DNA of 64,000 nucleotides. Origin: JBCFBK01 sp038562555 (GTDB taxonomy: Bacteria > Bacteroidota > Bacteroidia > Bacteroidales > Prolixibacteraceae). Positions 16,943-26,163 of this stretch are shown here, piece after piece. The DNA lies in contig JBCFBK010000012.1 of the NCBI GenBank assembly GCA_038562555.1, positions 49,847-113,846 of the forward strand, given 5' to 3'. The notes beneath the pieces were generated by a model. The model did not search any database. It was not told the origin of the DNA and saw only the letters and a list, made by a program, of their open reading frames with translations. How positions within the stretch are numbered: position 1 is the first letter of the stretch; the number at the start of each line of letters is the position of its first letter. The position numbers and the translations under genes were made by a program.

Positions 16943-18715
16943 ATGAAAGATTTTTTAAAATACACCCTTGCCACTGTTACCGGACTGGTTATTGCCGGAT
17001 TTATCGGGATATTCCTGCTGATCGGCGCTTTTTCGGCCATGCTTTCGATGACTGACCAGCCGGCCGATGTGAAGGATAAGTCTATACTAATCATTGAGCT
17101 GGAAGAAAATTTGGTGGAACGCTCGGACAAGAGTCCATTTAATAATCTGGATTTGCCGGGTTTGACTGGTGCCAGACAGTTGGGACTGGATGACATTTTG
17201 GGGGCGATAAAAAAGGCGGCAACGGATGACCATATCGAGGGAATTTATCTCACCCCGTCGGTTATTAAGGCCGGCATGGGAACTGTGGAAGAAATCCGGA
17301 ATGCGCTGGTTGAGTTCAAAAAATCGGAAAAATTTGTTTATGCCTACGGAGAAACGCTTACTCAGAAAGCCTACTACCTGATTTCGGTTGCGGATAAGAT
17401 TGTTTTAAACCCGAAGGGGATGATTGAGTTCCAGGGGATCAGCGCCGAAAGGAATTTCTTCAAAAACGCACTTGAAAAGATTGGTGTGGAAGTGCAAATT
17501 GTCCGTCATGGAACTTTTAAAGCGGCCGTTGAGCCGTTTATGCTTGAGGAAATGAGTCCGGAGAATGAGCTGCAGACAAAAACCTACATCGGCAGCATCT
17601 GGAATCGGATGTTAACCGAGATTGCCGTTTCCCGGAAGCTGCAGGTTGACGATCTGAACAGGCTGGCAGATACTGTTGCGACTTTTCAGCCGGCAGAATT
17701 GCTGGTAGAAAAAGGGCTGGTGGATACTTTAATGTATAAGGACGAAGTTATCGACGACCTGAAGAAACTGACCAGTATCCGGGAAAAGAGCGATTTGAGG
17801 GTTGTTGATATCCGCCATTATTCCAGGGTGCCGGCGGTTACCGACGGAAAAGGCCTGGCCCGGGATAAGATCGCTGTCATTTATGCCAGTGGCGATATTG
17901 ATATGGGAGACGGAGGGTTGAACGGGATTGATTCGGAGGAATTGTCAAAGGCTATCCGGAAAGCCCGCCGTGATTCTTCCATTAAAGCGATCGTATTACG
18001 CATTAACTCTCCGGGAGGAAGCGCTTATGGCTCTGAGGTAATTTGGCGCGAGGTTAAGCTGGCATCTGAAGCCAAACCAGTCATCGCATCTATGGGCGAT
18101 GTGGCTGCTTCAGGTGGTTATTACATTGCAGCAGCGGCAGACACCATCATGGCCGACCGTACAACTATCACCGGTTCGATCGGGATCTTTGCGATTATTC
18201 CGAATGCGAAAGAATTACTAAATGAGAAGCTCGGGGTGACACAGGATGTGGTAAACACCAATGACCATGCCGATATTCTGTCGCTGACCCGCAAAATGAC
18301 AACCTTTGAACGTGCTTTACTGCAGCAGTATATCGACTATGGGTATGACACGTTTATCGGGCGTGTTGCAGAAGGAAGGGAAATGAGCAAAGAGCAAGTC
18401 GACCAGTTAGGGCAGGGCCGGGTATGGGCTGCTGAGAATGCAATGGACAAGGGCCTTATCGACCTGTACGGAGGTATTAGCGATGCCATACAGCTGGCGG
18501 CTGAAGTAAGCGGTTTGGAACGATACCGCACCGTACAGCTTCCTGAAGTGGAGGACCCGTTGGAAGAATGGCTGAAGGAATTGTCAGGCAATGTCCGCAT
18601 GCGAATCCTGAAAAACGAATTATCGGAGAACTATAAAATTTATCAGGAATTGCAGGAATTAAGCCGGACGAAAGGTGTTTTGGCCCGTTTGCCTTATACC
18701 GTTCATATAGAATGA
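16943..18715 (+). CDS. sppA: Signal peptide peptidase SppA (67-kDa type)
   Basis: The protein has 590 residues, the size of the two-domain (long) SppA. One N-terminal membrane segment (about 8-35) anchors it in the inner membrane facing the periplasm. The N-terminal repeat carries the catalytic Lys193 (HGTFKAAVEPF) and the C-terminal repeat the nucleophile Ser390 (AASGGYYIAAAADTI). It digests signal peptides left after export. ATG 16943 follows a short A-rich leader. A terminator (18737-18770) separates it from lpxK. Confidence 0.95.
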   Translation: MKDFLKYTLATVTGLVIAGFIGIFLLIGAFSAMLSMTDQPADVKDKSILIIELEENLVERSDKSPFNNLDLPGLTGARQLGLDDILGAIKKAATDDHIEGIYLTPSVIKAGMGTVEEIRNALVEFKKSEKFVYAYGETLTQKAYYLISVADKIVLNPKGMIEFQGISAERNFFKNALEKIGVEVQIVRHGTFKAAVEPFMLEEMSPENELQTKTYIGSIWNRMLTEIAVSRKLQVDDLNRLADTVATFQPAELLVEKGLVDTLMYKDEVIDDLKKLTSIREKSDLRVVDIRHYSRVPAVTDGKGLARDKIAVIYASGDIDMGDGGLNGIDSEELSKAIRKARRDSSIKAIVLRINSPGGSAYGSEVIWREVKLASEAKPVIASMGDVAASGGYYIAAAADTIMADRTTITGSIGIFAIIPNAKELLNEKLGVTQDVVNTNDHADILSLTRKMTTFERALLQQYIDYGYDTFIGRVAEGREMSKEQVDQLGQGRVWAAENAMDKGLIDLYGGISDAIQLAAEVSGLERYRTVQLPEVEDPLEEWLKELSGNVRMRILKNELSENYKIYQELQELSRTKGVLARLPYTVHIE

Positions 18716-18736
18716 TTTGATAGTAGTCTGTTCAAA

Positions 18737-18770
18737 AAGAAACCGGCTTTACCACGCCGGCTTCTTTTTT
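18737..18770 (+). terminator. Intrinsic terminator after sppA
   Basis: AAGAAACCGGC pairs with GCCGGCTTCTT (one mismatch) around an 8-base loop, followed by a T-run. Confidence 0.85.
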
Positions 18771-18810
18771 GTTCCTTTATTTTGGTAACTTCGTGGTTCA
18801 AACGAAGAGC

Positions 18811-19902
18811 ATGCTAAAAATAATTCTATATCCGCTATCCATACTTTACGGAATTGTTGTCTACATCAGGAATTCGTTATATGACTCCAGGATTCTTAAA
18901 TCGACTGACTTCGATATACCGGTGATCTCCATTGGAAACATTACCGTTGGAGGAACCGGAAAGACGCCGCATACCGAATACCTGATCGCTTTATTAAAAA
19001 GGCATGCAGAGGTCGTCACGATCAGCAGAGGTTATAAACGAAGAACCAAAGGTTTTCTGATGGTAGAACCCGGATCGCACGTGATGGATGTCGGCGACGA
19101 ACCCTTGCAGATGAAAAAAAAATTTCCCGATGTGACTGTTGCCGTCGATGAAAACCGGGTGCACGGGATAAAAAGACTGCTCCGGGAACCTGTTCAGCCT
19201 GACGTCATCCTGCTGGATGATGCTTTCCAGCACAGGCGGGTAAACCCGGGGATTAACATCCTGCTGATCGACTATAATCGTCCAATCGATTCCGATCGTT
19301 TATTGCCGCTTGGGCGTTTACGCGAGCGAAAATACCAGCAACGACGCGCAAACGTGATTATTTATACCAAATGTCCTGACGAGATAACCCCGATCAGGCG
19401 CAGGATCATCCTGAAGCAGGTGAATCTGAGACCCTACCAGTCTCTTTATTTTACAACAATGATGTATGGCGATCCGGTGGCAGTTTTCCCCGGTGAGTCT
19501 GTTATAACCCCTAATCTGCATGCAAAGCAGATTTCGACAATACTGCTTTCGGGTATTGCCAATCCGGATCAGTTTAAAAATTACCTTTCTTCAAAATCGA
19601 ATTTACTGGATGAGCTCATTTACGGTGATCATCATCTGTATACCGGGAAAGACTTTAAACAGATTGCAGATAAGCTCGAACAACACAAAGCGCATGATCC
19701 GTATATTTTGACAACTGAAAAGGATGCCATGCGGCTTCAGAGTGAGCAAGCCCTGCCGCAGAATGTTAAAGCGCGCCTGTTTTATATCCCTGTTACCATC
19801 CAGTTTTTGCAGAGCGAGGGAAAAAGTTTTGACAAGAAAATTGTAGGCTATGTTAAAGACAATCGAAGCAACCGCAAATTATATACGGCAAAAAATAAAT
19901 GA
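18811..19902 (+). CDS. lpxK: Tetraacyldisaccharide 4'-kinase
   Basis: The protein has 363 residues from ATG 18811 (MLKIILYPLSILYGIVVYIR); an in-frame ATG at 18769 lies inside the terminator and is not used. The N-terminal hydrophobic helix tethers it to the inner membrane. The P-loop is GNITVGGTGKTP, followed by ISRGYKRRTKG and LLDDAFQHRRV, all LpxK hallmarks. It phosphorylates the 4' position of the lipid A precursor. Its last 53 bases overlap the start of the purine nucleoside phosphorylase gene in another frame. Confidence 0.95.
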   Translation: MLKIILYPLSILYGIVVYIRNSLYDSRILKSTDFDIPVISIGNITVGGTGKTPHTEYLIALLKRHAEVVTISRGYKRRTKGFLMVEPGSHVMDVGDEPLQMKKKFPDVTVAVDENRVHGIKRLLREPVQPDVILLDDAFQHRRVNPGINILLIDYNRPIDSDRLLPLGRLRERKYQQRRANVIIYTKCPDEITPIRRRIILKQVNLRPYQSLYFTTMMYGDPVAVFPGESVITPNLHAKQISTILLSGIANPDQFKNYLSSKSNLLDELIYGDHHLYTGKDFKQIADKLEQHKAHDPYILTTEKDAMRLQSEQALPQNVKARLFYIPVTIQFLQSEGKSFDKKIVGYVKDNRSNRKLYTAKNK

Positions 19903-20662
19903 CCGGCCTGCGATCGGCATCATCCTGGGCTCGGGTCTGGGGGGCATGATCAATGAGATCCGGATTCTGGCGGAGATTCCTTATGCTGAAATCCCCGGGT
20001 TCCCTGTGTCGACGGTTGAAGGTCATTCTGGTCACCTCATCTACGGAGAACTCGGCGGGAAAAAAATTTTGGCCATGAGAGGGCGCTTTCATTATTATGA
20101 AGGTTATTCCATGAATGAGGTGACGTTCCCCGTAAGGGTGTTCAAAAACCTGGGGGTGGAATACCTTTTTGTTTCGAATGCCTCGGGCGGCCTGAATCCG
20201 GAGTTCAGGATCGGCGACCTGGTAATTATCGATGATCATATCAATTTATTCCCGGAGCATCCGCTGCACGGGAAGAATTTCAGTGAACTCGGGCCGCGTT
20301 TCCCGGACATGAGTCAGGCCTACAGTATGGAGCTCCGGCAAAAAGCAAAACTGATTGCCATCAAAAACCAGATCAATATCAGGGAAGGAATCTACGTGGG
20401 TGTGCAGGGACCTACTTTTGAAACCCCTGCCGAATACCGGATGTTCCGCATACTGGGAGGAGATGTGATCGGTATGTCTACGGTCCCCGAGGTGATCGTG
20501 GCGCGTCATATGGATATGAAAGTATTTGGGATCTCGATTGTTACCGACAGTGGCGTTCCTGGTGAGATTGTCGAAATCACCCACGAAGAGGTACAGGAGG
20601 TAGCGATGAAGTCTGAACCGAAAATGACCCTGATCATGAAGCAATTGGTTGAAGCAATATAA
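19850..20662 (+). CDS. Purine nucleoside phosphorylase
   Basis: The protein has 270 residues. ILGSGLGGM binds phosphate, GRFHYYEGYSMNEVTFP, SNASGGLNP and GPTFETPAEYRM...GMSTVPEVIVARH complete the trimeric PNP (PunA-type) pattern. It splits purine nucleosides with phosphate to base plus ribose 1-phosphate. The ATG at 19850 lies inside lpxK (53-base overlap), so translation is probably coupled. It is followed by a modular repeat and then the threonine dehydratase gene. Confidence 0.93.
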   Translation: MLKTIEATANYIRQKINDRPAIGIILGSGLGGMINEIRILAEIPYAEIPGFPVSTVEGHSGHLIYGELGGKKILAMRGRFHYYEGYSMNEVTFPVRVFKNLGVEYLFVSNASGGLNPEFRIGDLVIIDDHINLFPEHPLHGKNFSELGPRFPDMSQAYSMELRQKAKLIAIKNQINIREGIYVGVQGPTFETPAEYRMFRILGGDVIGMSTVPEVIVARHMDMKVFGISIVTDSGVPGEIVEITHEEVQEVAMKSEPKMTLIMKQLVEAI

Positions 20663-20676
20663 AAAACTGTAAACTG

Positions 20677-20798
20677 TTTTAGTCGTAAGTAATTAGTCGT
20701 AAGTCGCAAGACCAGAAAATTGAATCTCAGATTCTCAGATTTTCTGACTGTCTGAATAGCTGATTGTCTGTTTTGTTTGATACTTGTGTCTGACTCTG
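20677..20798. repeat. Modular intergenic repeat, copy 2
   Basis: It starts with TTTTAGTCGTAAGTAATTAG (the reverse complement of the same string is at 16349-16368), then GACCAGAAAATTGA, a stretch of TCTCAGATT / CTGACTGTCTGA words, and TTGATACTTGTGTCT. It is about 40 bases longer than copy 1 because the CAGATT/CTGA words are multiplied. It lies between two genes of the same direction. Confidence 0.75.
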
Positions 20799-20810
20799 AA
20801 ACCCTAACAC

Positions 20811-21755
20811 ATGAAACTACCTGTTTTTGAAGATATTGTAAAAGCCCATGAGCTGATCGGGCCGTTTGTGCATCGTACCCCTGTTCTCTCTTCCCAATCA
20901 ATTAATGCAATCACCGGGGGCGAGTTGTATTTTAAATGTGAAAACCTGCAAAAGGTGGGCGCATTTAAATTCAGGGGAGCCTGTAATGCCGTTCTTTCAC
21001 TGACCGCAGAAGACGCAGCAAAAGGAGTGTGCACCCACTCATCGGGAAATCACGGGGCCGCCATTGCCCTGGCCGCACGGATGAGGGGTATTCCTGCTTA
21101 CATTGTTATGCCGGAGACCGCGCCCGAAATTAAAAAAAGAGCGGTGGCTGGTTACGGTGCGAACATCATTTTCTGTAAGCCTACTCTGGAGGCACGTGAA
21201 AGGACCCTGGCTGGTGTCACTGCTCAGACAGGGGCTGTTGAGATTCATCCGTATAATAATTTTGAGGTAATCTGCGGACAGGGTACAGCCGCCAAAGAAC
21301 TGAGCGAAGATTACGGGCCGTTTGACCTGGTGATTTGTCCGGTAGGCGGAGGCGGGCTGCTGAGCGGAACCTCCATCAGCAGTAAAGCCTTAAACCCTGA
21401 AACGCGGGTCATAGCAGCGGAACCGGAAGGAGCCGACGATGCGTTCCGCTCTTTTCATGCCAAAAAACTCATACCTTCGGTAAACCCCAAAACAATAGCC
21501 GACGGACTGATGACTTCAGTTGGAGAGTTGAACTTCCGGATCATCCAGCAAAAAACCGACGAAATCGTGACAGTCACGGAAAATGGTATCGTCCGGGCCA
21601 TGCGGATGATCTGGGAACGCATGAAGATTATTATTGAACCTTCCTCCGCTGTGCCTCTGGCAGCTATTCTGGAATATAAGATTGATGTAAGGAATAAAAA
21701 GACGGGGATTATTCTTAGCGGAGGAAATGTGGATCTGGAAAAGCTTCCGTTTTAG
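20811..21755 (+). CDS. Threonine/serine dehydratase (PLP-dependent)
   Basis: The protein has 314 residues, the short catabolic type without a regulatory ACT domain. Lys53 in GAFKFRGA should hold pyridoxal phosphate; SSGNHGAAIALAAR and VGGGGLLSG bind the cofactor phosphate. It deaminates threonine to 2-oxobutyrate or serine to pyruvate; a serine racemase-like activity cannot be excluded from the sequence. It is convergent with the GNAT gene, with only 5 bases between the stops. Confidence 0.88.
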   Translation: MKLPVFEDIVKAHELIGPFVHRTPVLSSQSINAITGGELYFKCENLQKVGAFKFRGACNAVLSLTAEDAAKGVCTHSSGNHGAAIALAARMRGIPAYIVMPETAPEIKKRAVAGYGANIIFCKPTLEARERTLAGVTAQTGAVEIHPYNNFEVICGQGTAAKELSEDYGPFDLVICPVGGGGLLSGTSISSKALNPETRVIAAEPEGADDAFRSFHAKKLIPSVNPKTIADGLMTSVGELNFRIIQQKTDEIVTVTENGIVRAMRMIWERMKIIIEPSSAVPLAAILEYKIDVRNKKTGIILSGGNVDLEKLPF

Positions 21756-21760
21756 AGCGC

Positions 21761-22216
21761 TTAGCCAAGCTTTTTGCGCATCAGCAGCGCCTTGCTGCCG
21801 TTTTTGTAGTAAGCTGGCCGTTCACCGAAAACTTCAAAACCCTTCCTTAAATAGAGTCTGACCGCTTCATGGTTCACCTCACTGACTTCAAGCGTCAGGT
21901 AATGATTTCCGTTAAGACGGGCAAGCTTTTCGGCTTCAGTAAGCAGAAGGCGGGCTAATCCTTTTCCACGATGGGCAGGTGATACGGCGACCGAATAAAT
22001 CCGCATGGAACGAGATGTTTTCCGCTTTAACAGTACAATAAAAGCAGTGATCTCATCAGATACCTGGCTTACCAGAAAATCTGCCTTTGCCTGCGTGATC
22101 AGATATTTTAGCTGTCTGCGCGAGAAGCTCTCTTCGCTGAAGCATGCCTGTTCCATGCTGGTAATTGCTGCCAGATCGGTTGCGTCTGCCTTCCTGACCG
22201 TCAGCTGCAGATTCAT
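21761..22216 (-). CDS. GNAT acetyltransferase (RimI-like)
   Basis: The protein has 151 residues. The GNAT core is clear: MRIYSVAVSPAHRGKGLARLLL (acetyl-CoA-binding loop with R/Q-x-x-G-x-G/A) and LEVSEVNHEAVRLYLRKGFEV. It resembles RimI, which acetylates protein N-termini, but it overlaps by 4 bases (ATGA) the upstream RLAN/ATP-grasp gene. That link points to a shared small-molecule or peptide-modifying task rather than ribosomal S18 acetylation. Confidence 0.8.
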   Translation of the reverse strand: MNLQLTVRKADATDLAAITSMEQACFSEESFSRRQLKYLITQAKADFLVSQVSDEITAFIVLLKRKTSRSMRIYSVAVSPAHRGKGLARLLLTEAEKLARLNGNHYLTLEVSEVNHEAVRLYLRKGFEVFGERPAYYKNGSKALLMRKKLG

Positions 22217-23691
22217 GCTTTTCTCCCTTTTTGTTCCATTCTGGCAGCAAATTCACGCATAATCAGCCGGTAGAGTTCATCACCCAGAATGCCGTCTTCC
22301 ACACCCTGGTCGATCGAGGGGTTATCATTGACCTCGATGACTACCGACCGCCGTTCGTCGATCTCCTTCACATCGACGCCATATAGGCCTTTGCCAATCA
22401 AAGAGGCTGCCTTGACCGCATTTCTGACAACGTGTCGCGGGACTTTACTCATGGGTACCGATTCGTATGTGCCTGACCGGGGTTTATTCGGATCCTGGTG
22501 ATTATAGATCTGCCAGTGCCCGCGGGCCATAAAGTATTTACAGGCGTAAAGCGCTTCGCCATTGATGACACCGATACGCCAGTCGAAGTCGGTAGGTACA
22601 AACTCCTGGGCGAGGAATACCGATGCTTTCTCGGCCAGGGAATCCAGGGCCTTTTCGTATTCTTCCTCATTGTCGATCTTGTGCATGCCGATCGAGAAGG
22701 AGCCGTCAGGGACTTTAAGGATGATCGGCGTACCCAATGCCCTGACAATTTCATCGAATGTCGTCCGGTTGTTTTTGAAGATCAGCTTCGACTTAGGCGT
22801 AGGTACCTTTTCACGTTCCAGAAGCTCCTTTAAATACACCTTGTTGGTGCACCTGATAATAGACAACGGGTCGTCAATGACAACCATGTCCGCTTGCCAG
22901 GCTTTTTGCGATAATTGATAGGTAATATGATTCAGTGCCGTTGTTTGACGGATGAAGAGTCCGTCGAACTCAAGCAGTCTGGTTGTATCTTCTTCGGTGA
23001 TCAGTTCGGCGTTGATGTTTACTTTTTTGGCCTGGCTGATAAATTTATTCAGTGCAGCTTTATTACTGGGGGGAAGCTGCTCTGACGGATCATAAAGGAT
23101 GGCAAGATCATAGCGCGATGTTTTGTGCTGCCGCGGTTGTCGCCAGATTTTCTTGTTAAAGTTATCGAGGGCGATGGCAAATTCATCCTGTTGTTTATCG
23201 GTCAGTTCATTCAACCCGAGCAATCTGACCGAATCAATCTGATTCCTCTGGCGATTGGCAAAAGTAACCCGCAGAATGGGGCAGGGTAATTGGTCAAAAA
23301 TAAACCGGGCCACTTTACTTAGTTCCGGTTCGCTGGTCGTTCCAAAAAAGACATCGACCTCAAAAAGGTCGTTTTGATCCGGCACTTTGCTTTGGGTCCA
23401 TTTATAGCAGACCTTTTGCAGTGAATCATCCATGCGGGTCAAAGCGCCGCTGTTAATCCGGTTTAATACATCGACATCCGGAATTGCCTTATGTCCCCTG
23501 GCTTGCGCAAGCAGGGAACAATAATATCCCTCCGAATGATACTGAAGACTATTGCAAAGATTTATGACCAGCAAAGGCTGTTTGCTCAGATTTTCATTTT
23601 GCAGATAATCTGCTGCTGTTGTTATTGAATCTGTTTCGTAGTATGGCTTCCACTGCACTAACGAATCCAAAAGGATTAGTGTTGATTGCAT
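22213..23691 (-). CDS. RimK-like ATP-grasp ligase with RLAN domain
   Basis: The protein has 492 residues. The first half (about 1-200) fits the RLAN domain found before some RimK-like enzymes. The second half (about 270-480) is an ATP-grasp fold: PIILKVPDGSFSIGMHKI (ATP-binding strand-loop), LAQEFVPTDFDWRIGVI, and GVDVKEI...VVIEVNDNPSIDQG, where the acidic residues and Asn hold magnesium. Such enzymes join a carboxylate to an amine through an acyl-phosphate. The GNAT gene overlaps its stop, as seen in published amidoligase neighbourhoods. The substrate is unknown. Confidence 0.85.
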   Translation of the reverse strand: MQSTLILLDSLVQWKPYYETDSITTAADYLQNENLSKQPLLVINLCNSLQYHSEGYYCSLLAQARGHKAIPDVDVLNRINSGALTRMDDSLQKVCYKWTQSKVPDQNDLFEVDVFFGTTSEPELSKVARFIFDQLPCPILRVTFANRQRNQIDSVRLLGLNELTDKQQDEFAIALDNFNKKIWRQPRQHKTSRYDLAILYDPSEQLPPSNKAALNKFISQAKKVNINAELITEEDTTRLLEFDGLFIRQTTALNHITYQLSQKAWQADMVVIDDPLSIIRCTNKVYLKELLEREKVPTPKSKLIFKNNRTTFDEIVRALGTPIILKVPDGSFSIGMHKIDNEEEYEKALDSLAEKASVFLAQEFVPTDFDWRIGVINGEALYACKYFMARGHWQIYNHQDPNKPRSGTYESVPMSKVPRHVVRNAVKAASLIGKGLYGVDVKEIDERRSVVIEVNDNPSIDQGVEDGILGDELYRLIMREFAARMEQKGRKA

Positions 23692-23960
23692 TTTCTATTT
23701 TCTGTCAAAAGGATATCAGCGAATATTTTTTATAACATGAACAGCCGTCATTTGTTTCCGGAAAAACAAACCGACCGGATAAATCTCAGTCGGGTTAGTG
23801 CTTTCTGGTTTTTGCGCTACAATTGTAAGTATTTTATTGGCAAAAGATACATGGAGGCGTTTTTTTTTTGAATTTTTTTTGTGGCTGCCTTTGCTGTCGG
23901 CGATCGGTCAGGAACCGACCCGCCACCTAAGGCCGAACCGGACCTGGGAAAACACCCCGA
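23692..23960. other. Spacer upstream of the ATP-grasp gene (269 bp)
   Basis: It lies between two genes on the same strand. It contains a long T-run (23863-23879) and short AT-rich words. Two short frames here look like chance. I see no RNA gene or clear promoter. Confidence 0.4.
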
Positions 23961-25427
23961 TCAAAGTAAAGGACTTAACAGGCGGGCAAAAGACTCCTTT
24001 GCTTTAGATAAGCGCGGCCTTTGTTCCCATTCGCTCAGGATGATTTCACGGCTTTGTTTTAAGTCGTTCATAAAATGCTTTTCAAGCTCACGTGCCGTCC
24101 GTTCATTATAAATCATGGCATTGACTTCGAAATTTGTTTCCATGCTTCTGAAGTCCAGGTTCGCAGTTCCGACCGATGAAAATACACCATCTACGACCAT
24201 GAGTTTGCTGTGCATGAACCCAGGCTGATAAAAATAGATCCTTACGCCGGCTTCAAGCAGTTCTGAAATATAAGAGTGGGTACCCCATTTGGGGATGATG
24301 GCATCCGACCGGCCTGGCAAAAGAATACGGATATCGATGCCGCTAAGGGCCGCGACTTTCATGGCGCTGCCGATTTCACTATTGGGGATCAGGTAAGGGG
24401 TAGCAATGTAAACCTTGTCATGAGCAGACGCAATGGCTGAGAAGTAGGCCTGAGTCAGACTTTCCCAGTCTGAGTCGGGCCCGCTGGCAACAATCTGTAC
24501 AATTTTTCCTTTCCCCGGTTCGAGCGGGCGGAAATACCGCTCACCCTGAAGAATTTCTTTGGAAACAAAGTACCAGTCGGCCATAAAAACAATTTGTAAA
24601 CCGGTGGCTGCACCTCCCTTTAGCATCAGGTGGGTATCGCGCCACGAACCCAGTATTTTGGTTCCGTTAAGATAACGATCGGCAATATTCAAGCCGCCAA
24701 CAAATGCTGTTGTTCCGTCAACAACGACTATTTTCCGGTGATTTCTGTAATTGACCTTTGATGTGAGCATAGGAAAACGGACCCTGATGAAACAATCAAT
24801 TTTCACTCCGGCTTCACGAAGCGAACGGATGTATTTTTTCGGAAGTTTCCAACTGCCAACATCGTCATATATGAAGCGCACTTCGACGCCTGCCGCAGCT
24901 TTTTGGATCAGCAATTCGCGTAACTGATTGCCGGTAATATCGTCGTCAACAATATAAAATTGAAGGTGGATATGATGCCGGGCTTCTTCAATGGCCTGAA
25001 AGATAGCCGGGAAAGCCTGTTCACCGTTTCTGAGGATTTTTACCTCATTGTCGTCCGAGAGCAGCGCATTGGAATTTGCCAGCATCAGATTCATTAAGCG
25101 TTTTTTGTGGAAGATCTTATCGCTGAGTGCAGCATAATTTTTGGGTAACTGGTCCAGTTGGCTTTGTGTAAGCTTCCTTAATTTTTCGAGATCGTGCAAG
25201 CCTTTACGCGAGAACATTTTCTTTTTCCGGTATTCCTGCCCAAAAAACAGATAAATAATGATACCGGCAAAGGGTAACAAAATCAGGACCAAAATCCAAC
25301 TGATTGTTTTAATCGGGCTGCGGTTTTCCAGCACGATCAGGGTGGCAATGAAAATGACGGTCAGCAGATAAACGATGTTTATAACACCCTGTACATGTAA
25401 CCCCAGTTCCGGGAAAAAACTAAACAT
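23961..25427 (-). CDS. cls: Cardiolipin synthase (phospholipase D family)
   Basis: The protein has 488 residues. Two N-terminal membrane segments (about 12-60) are followed by two HKD motifs: NHRKIVVVDGTTAFVGGLNI and MHSKLMVVDGVFSSVGTANL. Each pairs a His, Lys and Asp to make a phosphatidyl-enzyme. The enzyme makes cardiolipin from two phosphatidylglycerols at the inner membrane. It is transcribed alone. Confidence 0.95.
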   Translation of the reverse strand: MFSFFPELGLHVQGVINIVYLLTVIFIATLIVLENRSPIKTISWILVLILLPFAGIIIYLFFGQEYRKKKMFSRKGLHDLEKLRKLTQSQLDQLPKNYAALSDKIFHKKRLMNLMLANSNALLSDDNEVKILRNGEQAFPAIFQAIEEARHHIHLQFYIVDDDITGNQLRELLIQKAAAGVEVRFIYDDVGSWKLPKKYIRSLREAGVKIDCFIRVRFPMLTSKVNYRNHRKIVVVDGTTAFVGGLNIADRYLNGTKILGSWRDTHLMLKGGAATGLQIVFMADWYFVSKEILQGERYFRPLEPGKGKIVQIVASGPDSDWESLTQAYFSAIASAHDKVYIATPYLIPNSEIGSAMKVAALSGIDIRILLPGRSDAIIPKWGTHSYISELLEAGVRIYFYQPGFMHSKLMVVDGVFSSVGTANLDFRSMETNFEVNAMIYNERTARELEKHFMNDLKQSREIILSEWEQRPRLSKAKESFARLLSPLL

Positions 25428-25599
25428 AGCCTTAGGTTCAGATTGTAAAAATAAGAATCCTGATTTTGATTAACAAACTCCGTTTTCCTGCGTAAAAGAT
25501 ACAAAACAATTGTGATGAATTGAACCTTCGCGTCCAAACGCCTGAAAAATCTGGCATATTATATGTTTACTGATAGCTGAGTTTTAAAACAGAGTAGAA

Positions 25600-26004
25600 A
25601 TGAAGCAGAATTTAGTCCTGACTTTTATCCTGTTGCTGGTTGGAGCATGTGGGGTAAAACAGCCACTTTCAATTCAGGAGAAGGCCGGTACGGAAGAATC
25701 GGACAGTGTGGAGTATGAACTGATTGTTTTTGATCCAGGCTTTGAAAGCTGGTTTTTGACCCGGGCCAAGCCGGTCAACTGGCACGCCCAGTCCTGGTAT
25801 GAGAGCTGGAACCGTCAGTATGTACAGGCCTGGAACAGCCATAACATAGGTTCCCGGCATAAACAGTTAATCGACGGGTACATCAACTATGAACCCGATG
25901 TGGATTACGGACCCGGGATCAATCATAAACTCTTCTATTATTTCACGTATGTGGAAAACGTGCTGAAGATCCCGATTATCGAAAATGGTCCGCGATCTTG
26001 GTAA
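25600..26004 (+). CDS. DUF6146-type lipoprotein
   Basis: The protein has 134 residues. The signal peptide ends in the lipobox VGAC (Cys at about 17). The mature domain contains ELIVFDPGFESWF, WYESWNRQYVQAWN and VDYGPGINHKLFYYFTYVENVL, which I recognise as the Bacteroidota family DUF6146; its function is unknown. The conserved aromatic/acidic pattern suggests one compact domain. It is divergent from cls and sits 159 bases before dnaE. Confidence 0.75.
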   Translation: MKQNLVLTFILLLVGACGVKQPLSIQEKAGTEESDSVEYELIVFDPGFESWFLTRAKPVNWHAQSWYESWNRQYVQAWNSHNIGSRHKQLIDGYINYEPDVDYGPGINHKLFYYFTYVENVLKIPIIENGPRSW

Positions 26005-26163
26005 GTCTCATGTTTGCCGGGAAATAGCTTCCTGGCTCATCCTTCTTGGACGGTCATCCTGACTATTTATCAACATCCTTTCTAAAGGTGGGAGGAATAG
26101 CGTATTTTTACAATTGCCGCCCATCGGGCCGGCTGATGAGTTGACGATCGATTTAAAAAGCTG

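Noticed and set aside
18769..18810. ATG at 18769 as lpxK start
   Set aside because: It lies within the T-run of the sppA terminator and adds residues unlike LpxK.
23686..24111. Short frames in the spacer upstream of the ATP-grasp gene
   Set aside because: Overlapping, low complexity, no domain or leader; likely chance.
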